Assembly: GCA_934590505.1 (NCBI GenBank)
Contig: CAKTPC010000054.1
Span: 1 to 12,864, forward strand
Length of the DNA: 12,864 bases
Reading direction: 5' to 3'
DNA from: an uncultured Oscillospiraceae bacterium
GTDB taxonomy: Bacteria > Bacillota > Clostridia > Oscillospirales > Oscillospiraceae
This document shows positions 6,146 to 12,760 of the stretch, piece by piece. Under the pieces are notes generated by a model. That model was not told where the DNA came from and made no database searches. It saw nothing but the letters and a program-made list of their open reading frames with translations. The translations under genes and the position numbers were made by a program. Each line of letters starts with the position of its first letter. Position 1 is the first letter of the stretch.

Positions 6146-7582
6146 ATGGCAAAGGACAAAAGAGTAGAACAGATAACCGATATGGAGGTCGACTTTGCGC
6201 AGTGGTTCACCGATGTGTGCACCAAGGCGGAGCTCGTCGATTACTCCGGCGTGAAGGGCTGCTTCATTCTGCGCCCCTACGGTTACGCGATTTGGGAAAA
6301 CATTCAGAAGGTTCTTGACGGTATGTTCAAGCGCGACGGGCACGAGAACGTCTCCATGCCTATGCTTATCCCCGAAAGCCTTCTTCAGAAGGAAAAGGAC
6401 CACGTCGAGGGCTTTGCCCCCGAGTGCGCGTGGGTCACGGTCGGCGGCAGCGAGGAGCTTCCGGAGCGTCTGTGCATCCGCCCGACGTCGGAGACGCTGT
6501 TCTGCGATCATTGGAGCCATGTTGTGCATTCATGGCGCGATCTGCCCATGCTTTATAATCAGTGGTGCTCCGTGCTCCGCTGGGAGAAAACGACCCGCCC
6601 CTTCCTGCGCGGCCGTGAGTTTCTCTGGCAGGAGGGTCATACTCTCCATGCCACTGAGGAAGAAGCCCGCAAGGAGACTCTGCACCAGCTCGAGGTCTAC
6701 GCCGACCTCTGCGAGAACTATCTGGCCATGCCTGTTATCCGCGGCAACAAGACCGATAAGGAAAAGTTTGCCGGTGCAGTCAACACCTACACCATTGAGT
6801 GCATGATGCACGACAAGAAGGCTCTCCAGTCCGGCACGAGCCACTTCTTCGGCGACGGCTTTGCCAAGCAGTTCGGCATCACCTTCACCGATAAGGACAA
6901 TATGCAGAAGTACCCGATGCAGACCTCCTGGGGTCTCTCCACCCGTATCATCGGCGGCATCATTATGACTCACGGTGACAACAGCGGTCTCGTCCTGCCC
7001 CCGCGCATTGCTCCGGTTCAGGTCATCGTCGTCCCTGTTGCGCAGCACAAGGAAGGTGTCGTAGAGAAGGCGACTGAGCTTTACGAGGCTATCAAGGCCG
7101 CCGGCTTCCGCGCTAAGATCGACACCAGTGACAACAGCCTTGGCTGGAAGTGCGCGCAGTATGAGATGAAGGGCGTTCCTCTCCGCATTGAGATCGGCCC
7201 GCGTGATATTGAAAACGGCGTGTGCATGGCAGTCCGCCGCGATAACGGCGAGAAGATCACCGTCAAGCTCGATGAGCTTACCGATCGTCTGCCCGGTCTG
7301 CTTGACGATGTTCAGGACGGCCTGTACCAGAAGGCAAAGAAGAACCTCGACGAGCACACCTATGAAGCGCACTCTCTTGAGGAGGCGAAGGAGCTTCAGG
7401 AGAAGAACGGCGGCTTCATCAAGACCATGTGGTGCGGTGAGCTTGCATGCGAGCTGGCAATGAAAGAAAAGGCCGGTATGTCCTCCCGCTGCATTCCCTT
7501 CAAGCAGGAGCACCTCGATGATGTCTGTGCCTGCTGCGGCAAGCCTGCAAAGCATATGATCTATTGGGGCGTCGCGTACTAA
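6146..7582 (+). CDS. proS: Prolyl-tRNA synthetase, archaeal/eukaryotic-type (ProS3)
   Basis: This class II synthetase charges tRNA-Pro. At 478 residues it is the short type without the bacterial editing insertion. Visible are RPTSE (112-116), motif 2 RWEKTTRPFLRGREFLWQEGH (145-165), motif 3 GLSTRIIGGIIMTHGD (263-278), the anticodon-binding domain from APVQVIVVPV (289 onward), and a C-terminal zinc-type domain with cysteines in MWCGELAC, SRC and CACCGKP. The chain ends in the conserved Tyr (YWGVAY), typical of the archaeal/eukaryotic group that some Clostridia and other bacteria use. The ATG follows TGAGG with an 8-base spacer. The gene has its own promoter (6036) and terminator (7606). Confidence 0.96.
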   Translation: MAKDKRVEQITDMEVDFAQWFTDVCTKAELVDYSGVKGCFILRPYGYAIWENIQKVLDGMFKRDGHENVSMPMLIPESLLQKEKDHVEGFAPECAWVTVGGSEELPERLCIRPTSETLFCDHWSHVVHSWRDLPMLYNQWCSVLRWEKTTRPFLRGREFLWQEGHTLHATEEEARKETLHQLEVYADLCENYLAMPVIRGNKTDKEKFAGAVNTYTIECMMHDKKALQSGTSHFFGDGFAKQFGITFTDKDNMQKYPMQTSWGLSTRIIGGIIMTHGDNSGLVLPPRIAPVQVIVVPVAQHKEGVVEKATELYEAIKAAGFRAKIDTSDNSLGWKCAQYEMKGVPLRIEIGPRDIENGVCMAVRRDNGEKITVKLDELTDRLPGLLDDVQDGLYQKAKKNLDEHTYEAHSLEEAKELQEKNGGFIKTMWCGELACELAMKEKAGMSSRCIPFKQEHLDDVCACCGKPAKHMIYWGVAY

Positions 7583-7605
7583 GTCTTTTAAGTCAAATAC
7601 ATTTT

Positions 7606-7638
7606 AAACATCCGGGTGCTGACAGTGCCCGGATGTTT
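7606..7638 (+). terminator. proS terminator hairpin, sharing its 3' arm with parS1
   Basis: AAACATCCGGG (7606-7616) pairs perfectly with CCCGGATGTTT (7628-7638) around an 11-base loop. The only T run is the TTT at the end of the stem, which is also bases 3-5 of parS site 1 (7634-7649). The termination role fits its place 23 bp after the proS stop, but the poly-T is weak. Confidence 0.65.
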
Positions 7639-7649
7639 CACGTGAAACA
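7634..7649 (+). other. parS: parS site 1 (ParB nucleation site)
   Basis: TGTTTCACGTGAAACA is a perfect 16-bp palindrome that matches the Bacillus consensus TGTTNCACGTGAAACA exactly. It lies upstream of parAB. Confidence 0.96.
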
Positions 7650-7672
7650 TATTCTCGCTGCGTATTACTCAA

Positions 7673-7688
7673 TGTTTCACGTGAAACG
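7673..7688 (+). other. parS: parS site 2
   Basis: TGTTTCACGTGAAACG matches the parS consensus in 15 of 16 positions; the last base is G instead of A. It begins 39 bp after the start of site 1. Confidence 0.93.
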
Positions 7689-7719
7689 CTGGTTGTAAGT
7701 TTCGTCCTAAAAATTGAAA

Positions 7720-7735
7720 TGTTTCTCGTGAAACG
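7720..7735 (+). other. parS: parS site 3 (degenerate)
   Basis: TGTTTCTCGTGAAACG differs from consensus at two positions (T for A in the central CACGTG core, and the terminal G). The site ends immediately before the -35 box of the parAB promoter. It begins 47 bp after the start of site 2. The core change may weaken ParB binding. Confidence 0.8.
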
Positions 7736-7764
7736 TTGCATTGCTCACTAATTGCTGTTATAAT
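7736..7764 (+). promoter_or_regulatory. parAB promoter abutting parS3
   Basis: TTGCAT (7736-7741) and TATAAT (7759-7764) are separated by 17 bp. The -35 box touches parS3, so ParB bound there could affect initiation. The final T of the -10 box is the first base of the foldback element. The transcript would carry almost the whole element as a leader of about 210 bases. Confidence 0.65.
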
Positions 7765-7960
7765 GCCATTGGTCGACAGGGGGCACACGCCCGTGTCGTA
7801 AATTTGCAAATATTGGGTGTAAGCAGTTTTGCCGGAGCAGAAAAGCGTTCAGACGATGAAAAGCCCGTAGGCAATACTTTGTGTATTGTCAAGGGCTTTG
7901 AAGAAGTATGAGCGTTTTTCTGCCCGTCAAAACCGTGTGCATCTCTGTTGACCAACGGCA
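7764..7960 (+). mobile_element. MITE-like foldback element, copy 1
   Basis: The stretch of about 197 bp has imperfect terminal inverted repeats: TGCCATTGGTCGACAG at the left matches the inverse of the right end, TGCCGTTGGTCAACAG. TAA lies on both sides (7761-7763 and 7961-7963), a possible 3-bp target duplication. Inside are nested inverted arms: GTTTTG (7826-7831) with CAAAAC (7928-7933), GCAGAAAA (7837-7844) with TTTTCTGC (7916-7923), AAAGCCC (7860-7866) with GGGCTTT (7893-7899), and CAATAC (7872-7877) with GTATTG (7883-7888). It encodes no protein. Bases 7860-7939 recur inverted at 12785-12864 with 75 of 80 identical by hand count. It fills most of the gap between proS and parA. Confidence 0.7.
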
Positions 7961-7980
7961 TAAAATAAAGGAGGTCAGCT

Positions 7981-8739
7981 ATGGCTAAAATAATAGCGGT
8001 GGCCAATCAAAAAGGCGGGGTAGGAAAGACTACCACCTGCGTGAATATATGTGCGGCGCTGTCGCTCATGGATAAGCGTATTCTTCTTGTGGACTGCGAC
8101 CCTCAGGGAAACGCAAGCTCGGGTATGGGCGTGTCCAAATCGCAGCGGCCGAACACCTATGACATGGTCATAAACGGTGCACCCGCGGCGGACTGCGTTG
8201 TCCATACGGAATACGGTGATGTTATCCCTGCGTCAAAAGAGCTTGCCGCCTCATCGGTCGAGCTCATAAATAAGGACCGCAGGGAATATGTCCTCAAGGA
8301 AGCAATAGCCTCCCTTTACAGCGAGTACGACTATATTTTTCTTGACTGTCCTCCTTCGCTTGAGCTGCTGACGGTCAACGCTCTTGTCGCAGCAGACAGT
8401 GTGCTTATTCCCATGCAGTGTGAATACTACGCGCTTGAGGGTATCGCAGACCTTATGACAAGCATCAAGATGTGCTCAAAGCACCTCAACCGCCGTCTCG
8501 ACGTTGAGGGTATCGTTCTCACAATGTACGATTCCCGCGCAAATCTCACCGTGCAGGTTGAAAACGAGCTGCGCAAATATCTAGGCAAAAAGGTATATGA
8601 CACGGTCATTCCGAGAAGCGTCCGTCTTTCCGAGGCTCCGAGCCACGGTCAGCCCGGCGTGATATATGACCGCGTCAATCGCGGCAGCAAAGCATACATG
8701 GCGCTGGCAGTTGAGTTTCTTGCCAGAAGCAGTAAGTGA
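7981..8739 (+). CDS. parA: Chromosome partitioning ATPase ParA (Soj)
   Basis: ParA/Soj is a DNA-binding Walker-type ATPase that works with ParB-parS in origin segregation and, in Bacillus, in control of DnaA. The 252 residues match the small chromosomal type without an N-terminal HTH. Seen are the deviant Walker A motif KGGVGKTTT (11-19) with the signature Lys, VDCDPQGN (37-44), Walker B-like FLDCPPSLELL (120-130), TMYDSRANLT (181-190), and LSEAPSHGQP (216-225). The ATG follows AGGAGG with a short spacer. The promoter is separated from this RBS by the foldback element. parB follows directly, with its RBS overlapping the end of parA. The usual neighbours near oriC (rsmG, noc) are not seen upstream; proS is there instead. 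Confidence 0.97.
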   Translation: MAKIIAVANQKGGVGKTTTCVNICAALSLMDKRILLVDCDPQGNASSGMGVSKSQRPNTYDMVINGAPAADCVVHTEYGDVIPASKELAASSVELINKDRREYVLKEAIASLYSEYDYIFLDCPPSLELLTVNALVAADSVLIPMQCEYYALEGIADLMTSIKMCSKHLNRRLDVEGIVLTMYDSRANLTVQVENELRKYLGKKVYDTVIPRSVRLSEAPSHGQPGVIYDRVNRGSKAYMALAVEFLARSSK

Positions 8740-8747
8740 GGGCAGAG

Positions 8748-9617
8748 ATGGCAGCAAGAGAAAAGAAAGGTCTCGGAACGGGGCTTGACGCTCTCTTCGG
8801 CAGCGCAGCCTTTGACGATGAGGAAGCAGAGCTTCTCACTCTTCCGATATCCAAGGTCGAACCGCGATCAGAACAGCCGAGAAAATATTTCGACGAGGAC
8901 GCGCTTCAGGAGCTTGCAGATTCAATAGCTCAGTATGGTCTGATTCAGCCAATAACGGTCAGAAAGCAGCCAAGCGGCTACTATCAGATAATCGCCGGTG
9001 AGCGCCGATGGAGAGCTTCAAGGCTTGCGGGGCTTACAGAAGTTCCGGTACGCGTCATTGAAGCGGACGACCGCAGGACGGCAGAGCTTGCGCTGGTCGA
9101 AAACCTCCAGCGTGAGGACCTCAACCCCATTGAGGAGGCCAAGGGCTACAAGTCCCTTATCGAAGATTACGGCCTTACTCAGGAGGAAGCGGCAAAGAGC
9201 GTCGGCAGGTCTCGCCCCGCTATCGCGAACTCAATGCGTCTGCTGAGCTTGTCCCCGGCAGTGCTGGAGCTCGTTGAAAACGGCAGCCTTTCCGCAGGGC
9301 ACGCAAGGGCTCTGATCCCGATAAGCAGCGAGGCAAAGCAGCTTGCCGCGGCAGAGGAAATAATCAAGAAAAACCTCTCCGTGCGCAAGGCAGAGCAGCT
9401 TGCCGCAAAGCTCATGAAGGAGCCTGAGATTGAAGAAGAGCCTGAGAGCAAGGAGATCACCGTGGATTACAGTGCGGAGGTCGCCGATCAGCTCAGCCGC
9501 TGTCTTGGAAGGAAGGTCAAGCTCATAGACGGCAAAAAGACCGGCAGGATAGAGCTTGAGTTTTACGGCGCGGACGACAGGGAAGCGCTCATTGAAAAGC
9601 TGAAAAATTTGAAATAA
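8748..9617 (+). CDS. parB: Chromosome partitioning protein ParB (Spo0J)
   Basis: ParB is a CTP-dependent DNA clamp that loads at parS. In the 289-residue form the order is a ParA-stimulating N-terminal tail with KKGLGTGLDALFG (6-18), the CTP-binding ParB/Srx domain (about 32-130) with IIAGERRWRASRLAG (81-95) and LVENLQREDLNPIEEA (116-131), an HTH domain LTQEEAAKSVGRSRPAIANSMRLL (143-166) for parS, an acidic linker, and a C-terminal dimer domain (about 236-289). I chose ATG 8748 over the in-frame GTG at 8736. The ATG has GAGGG 5 bases upstream and gives the usual MAAREKKGLG start; the GTG has no SD. serS follows 20 bp downstream, in the same direction. Confidence 0.96.
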   Translation: MAAREKKGLGTGLDALFGSAAFDDEEAELLTLPISKVEPRSEQPRKYFDEDALQELADSIAQYGLIQPITVRKQPSGYYQIIAGERRWRASRLAGLTEVPVRVIEADDRRTAELALVENLQREDLNPIEEAKGYKSLIEDYGLTQEEAAKSVGRSRPAIANSMRLLSLSPAVLELVENGSLSAGHARALIPISSEAKQLAAAEEIIKKNLSVRKAEQLAAKLMKEPEIEEEPESKEITVDYSAEVADQLSRCLGRKVKLIDGKKTGRIELEFYGADDREALIEKLKNLK

Positions 9618-9637
9618 ATTATTGGGAGATAATAAAA

Positions 9638-10942
9638 ATGCTCGACATTAAGTTTATAAGAGAAAACCCCGACGCAGTAAAAGAGAACATCAAGAAGAAG
9701 TTTCAGGATGCAAAACTCCCCCTTGTGGATGAGCTTCTCGACCTCGATGCGAAGAACCGCGCGGCCATAACCGAGGCAAGCGACCTGCGAGCAAGCCGCA
9801 ATTCTCTCTCCAAGCAGATCGGCATGCTCATGGGTCAGGCAAAGAAGGACCCCTCAAAGCTTGAGGAGGCTGAAAAGGTCAAGGCTCAGGTCAAAGCTCA
9901 GGCTGACCGTCTCACCGAGCTTGAGAGTCTCGAGGAGGACTATGCAAAGCGCATCCACGAGATCATGCTGACTATTCCGAATATCATCGATCCGTCTGTC
10001 CCCATCGGCCCGGATGACAGCGCAAACGTTGAAGTCCAGCGCTTCGGTGAACCCGTCGTTCCCGATTTTGATATTCCTTATCACACCGAGATAATGGAGA
10101 GCTTCAACGGCATCGATATGGATGCTGCCGGCCGTGTCTCCGGCAACGGCTTCTATTACCTCATGGGCGACATTGCCCGTCTGCATTCCGCAGTTCTTGC
10201 CTATGCGCGCGACTTCATGATAAACAAGGGCTTCACATATTGCATCCCGCCGTTCATGATTCACGGCAACGTCGTTGAAGGCGTTATGAGTCAGACCGAA
10301 ATGGACGCAATGATGTATAAGATAGAGGGCGAGGATCTCTACCTCATCGGCACCAGCGAGCACTCCATGATAGGCAAGTTCATCGACCAGATCATCCCCG
10401 AGGACAAGCTGCCCCAGACGCTCACCAGCTACAGCCCCTGCTTCAGAAAGGAAAAGGGCGCGCACGGCATCGAAGAGCGCGGCGTTTACCGTATCCACCA
10501 GTTTGAAAAGCAGGAAATGGTCGTCGTCTGCAAGCCTGAGGATTCCATGGCATGGTACGAGAAGATGTGGCGCTTCTCCGTGGAGCTGTTCCGCAGCATG
10601 GAAATACCCGTGCGTCAGCTCGAATGCTGCTCCGGCGATCTGGCTGACCTCAAGGTCAAGTCCTGCGATATTGAAGCGTGGTCCCCAAGACAGAAGAAGT
10701 ACTTTGAGGTCTGCTCCTGCTCCAATCTCGGTGACGCTCAGGCTCGCCGCCTCAAGATGCGTGTCAAGGGCGAGGACGGCAAGATGTATCTGCCGCATAC
10801 CCTCAACAACACCGTCGTCGCACCGCCGCGCATGCTCATCGCCTTCCTTGAAAATCACCTTCAGGCCGACGGCAGCGTGACTATTCCCGAAGTCCTGCGT
10901 CCCTACATGGGCGGGACCGAAGTGCTCATCCCCAAGAAGTAA
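9638..10942 (+). CDS. serS: Seryl-tRNA synthetase, variant motif-3 subgroup
   Basis: This class II synthetase charges tRNA-Ser. The 434-residue protein has the N-terminal coiled-coil arm (about residues 30-110, rich in Lys/Glu/Ala heptads), TSE (239-241), motif 2 SPCFRKEKGAHGIEERGVYRIHQFEK (266-291), CSGDLADLKVKSCDIEAW, and CSNLGDAQARR. The residues around motif 3 are unusual: LNNTVVAPPRMLIAFLEN (389-406) replaces the common LNGSGLAVGR form, and motif 2 has HGIEERGVYRIHQF instead of the common GRDTRGLIRQHQF. This looks like a divergent SerRS subgroup known to me from Clostridia. GGGAG precedes the ATG by a suitable distance. The gene probably shares the parAB transcript and ends at the 10957-11003 terminator. 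Confidence 0.95.
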   Translation: MLDIKFIRENPDAVKENIKKKFQDAKLPLVDELLDLDAKNRAAITEASDLRASRNSLSKQIGMLMGQAKKDPSKLEEAEKVKAQVKAQADRLTELESLEEDYAKRIHEIMLTIPNIIDPSVPIGPDDSANVEVQRFGEPVVPDFDIPYHTEIMESFNGIDMDAAGRVSGNGFYYLMGDIARLHSAVLAYARDFMINKGFTYCIPPFMIHGNVVEGVMSQTEMDAMMYKIEGEDLYLIGTSEHSMIGKFIDQIIPEDKLPQTLTSYSPCFRKEKGAHGIEERGVYRIHQFEKQEMVVVCKPEDSMAWYEKMWRFSVELFRSMEIPVRQLECCSGDLADLKVKSCDIEAWSPRQKKYFEVCSCSNLGDAQARRLKMRVKGEDGKMYLPHTLNNTVVAPPRMLIAFLENHLQADGSVTIPEVLRPYMGGTEVLIPKK

Positions 10943-10956
10943 TCAACCATCCTTAA

Positions 10957-11003
10957 ATAACAAAACCGGCGATCCGCAGAATGCGGATCGCCGGTTTTGT
11001 TAT
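10957..11003. terminator. Bidirectional terminator between serS and the aconitase X genes
   Basis: A perfect 22-bp stem (10957-10978 with 10982-11003) encloses a 3-base GAA loop. The stem has a GC core and ends in TTTTGTTAT on both strands, so it can serve the convergent serS and small-subunit transcripts. Confidence 0.9.
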
Positions 11004-11016
11004 GGGATCAAAGCTC

Positions 11017-11457
11017 TTATTCAACAGTGACAACTCCGTCGTTGCCTACGGTAACGGTCATGCCGGTCTTGACATAGTCAAGAAATTCCTCACCGAGCAT
11101 GTCAACAACGGGCATCTTTGCGTCCGTCCAGACATCTCCGAGGATAGCACCGGAGGCGGCAAGAGAGTCGATCGGCATGCTGAAGAGCATGCAGGCCGGC
11201 TGCTTGCCGACGGAGCAGGCGGTATAGAGGACCATGCCGCCGGTGGTGGATCCGATGGTCTGCGGCAGGCACAGCGCCTTGCCGATCATGGGCTGCTTAT
11301 AGATATCGGGGTTATTCTGGTCGCCGCACTTTACCTTCTTATCACCGAACATCAGCGCCATCTGGTAGCTTGCAAGAGTATTGAAGCCGCCGTGGCTGAC
11401 GAGCGCTTCCGCGGTGCAGGTGCCGGGGACTATAACGCGTCCTTTAAACTGCTTCAT
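11017..11457 (-). CDS. Aconitase X swivel-domain (small) subunit, DUF126 type
   Basis: The 146-residue protein matches the separate small subunit of bacterial/archaeal aconitase X (AcnX). It starts KGRVIVPGTCTAEALVSHGGFN, has LPQTIGSTTGGMVLY (64-78) with the family's active-site Ser region, and ends in a beta-rich tail (TGMTVTVGNDGVVTVE). Known AcnX enzymes are hydro-lyases such as cis-3-hydroxy-L-proline dehydratase and archaeal phosphomevalonate dehydratase; the substrate here is not known. The ATG overlaps the large-subunit stop as TAATG, so the two are translationally coupled. No catabolic, transport or mevalonate gene is nearby to suggest the substrate. Confidence 0.9.
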   Translation of the reverse strand: MKQFKGRVIVPGTCTAEALVSHGGFNTLASYQMALMFGDKKVKCGDQNNPDIYKQPMIGKALCLPQTIGSTTGGMVLYTACSVGKQPACMLFSMPIDSLAASGAILGDVWTDAKMPVVDMLGEEFLDYVKTGMTVTVGNDGVVTVE

Positions 11458-12734
11458 TATTTGCCCTCCTTGCCGGTGATGATGTCAAGAATTTCGGTCT
11501 CGGTGTAATACCTTGCGCTGGTGTAGGTGCGCAGCTTGTTGGAGCAGGTGATGACGGCCTTCTTCTTGCAGAGCGGATTGTTCATATACATCAGCGGGCA
11601 GATATAGCTGACGACGACACCGTAAGTGGCGAGCTTATCGAGATACACCGTACCTTTGAGAGCCTTGATGACAGCGGGAGCCGCAGTGAACACGGTGGGG
11701 ACCGTGACCTTGCTCAGACTGTTTGCGCGCAGCTTTTCTTCTATCGCGTCCGTCCAGTCCTTGAGCTGCTGCACGCTCATGTGCGGGCAGCCGATGAAGC
11801 ACAGCTCGGGCTTTGCATCCTTGTTTTTCCAGATAATGGGATAGCCTGCCTTAACGCGCTCAAGCTCAGCATCGTCAATGACGTAGACCTGTGCGCCATC
11901 CTTGATGAGCGCTTCACCCTGCTCCTTGGCTTCGGGAGTGAGGTTCTCGATATGGTACAGGCCGACAGAGCCGTTTGACGCGGTCGCCGCGCCGAAGTCC
12001 TTGAGGTAAGTACACACTCCGTCGGTAATCTCAGTGCCGAGCCACTTGTCAAGTCCCTTTATGTATGGAACCTCTTCCATGACCTTCATGCCGATGGCAG
12101 AGCCGAGAAGCTGCGCCTCGGGCTTCTTCTCGCATTTGATCTCAATGATCCATGTTGCCTTGCGTCCCTCGTCGGTCAGCAGACCGAACTCCGGTACAAA
12201 GCCAGCGACGGAGCCCATAAGCTCGATGATGCCGGAGTTGCGGTTGCAGCGCGCGCCGAGAACGGAGTTTGCGTAAACGACAGCGGAGGATTCCGCCCAG
12301 GAGAGCACTTCGCCCTTTGCGGGCTTGTTGCCGACCTCGTCCATGTAGCAGGTGCAGGTGTAATCATCCTCACCCTTGATGCCAAGCTTCTTGAGCTGTT
12401 CCTCATAGCTTGCCTGATGGGTGTACATGATCTTCTTAAAGACGATGTCCTCCAGCAGGGAGGTGGGGATATTGTCATCAATGGGTCTAGGGTCCGCGGT
12501 AAACTTCTGTGCGCTGGTGAGGCCAGCATCTATAAGCTGATCGTACAGCTCATAGACGGGCTTGATTGCCTTGAGGCCGAAGGATATGACCGTGTGTCCA
12601 TACTTGCCGGTGACGGGAACCATACGCTCCGCGCCGAAAGCGTCACCATACATGACAAGGGTCTTGACGACCTTTGCCATGGTTTCGCCCTTTTCGCCGT
12701 TGAGCATGGCCTGCTGTTCAGATGTAAGCTTCAA
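11457..12734 (-). CDS. Aconitase X catalytic (large) subunit, DUF521 type
   Basis: The 425-residue protein has the AcnX large-subunit pattern: LTSEQQAMLNGEKG at the N-terminus, VPVTGKYGHTVISFG, TCTCYMDEVGNKPAKGEVLSWAESSAVVYANSVLGARCNRNSG (126-168), FIGCPHMS (313-320), and a C-terminal YICPLMYM with ITCSNKLRTYTSARYY. Cysteines C127, C129, C163, C316, C379, C389 and C397 are candidates for Fe-S cluster binding; a standard aconitase fold would place the cluster at the active site. The start is TTG at 12732-12734, preceded by AGGAAGTGG with a suitable spacer. The small subunit follows with TAATG coupling. A copy of the foldback element sits just upstream, where the promoter should be; I see no convincing -35/-10 pair there. 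Confidence 0.93.
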   Translation of the reverse strand: MKLTSEQQAMLNGEKGETMAKVVKTLVMYGDAFGAERMVPVTGKYGHTVISFGLKAIKPVYELYDQLIDAGLTSAQKFTADPRPIDDNIPTSLLEDIVFKKIMYTHQASYEEQLKKLGIKGEDDYTCTCYMDEVGNKPAKGEVLSWAESSAVVYANSVLGARCNRNSGIIELMGSVAGFVPEFGLLTDEGRKATWIIEIKCEKKPEAQLLGSAIGMKVMEEVPYIKGLDKWLGTEITDGVCTYLKDFGAATASNGSVGLYHIENLTPEAKEQGEALIKDGAQVYVIDDAELERVKAGYPIIWKNKDAKPELCFIGCPHMSVQQLKDWTDAIEEKLRANSLSKVTVPTVFTAAPAVIKALKGTVYLDKLATYGVVVSYICPLMYMNNPLCKKKAVITCSNKLRTYTSARYYTETEILDIITGKEGK

Positions 12735-12760
12735 AAAACCACTTCCTTATTCTTAATAGA

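Noticed and set aside
6530..7555. Open frame of 341 codons opposite proS
   Set aside because: Antisense shadow of proS, whose class II motifs are intact on the other strand.
7758..8006. Minus-strand open frame of 82 codons across the foldback element
   Set aside because: It runs through the inverted repeats and into parA, with no RBS. The element does not look coding.
8736..8738. GTG as parB start
   Set aside because: No SD lies upstream, whereas ATG 8748 has GAGGG at 5 bases and gives the usual family N-terminus.
9854..10858. Open frame of 334 codons opposite serS
   Set aside because: Antisense shadow of serS; no RBS and no recognisable domain.
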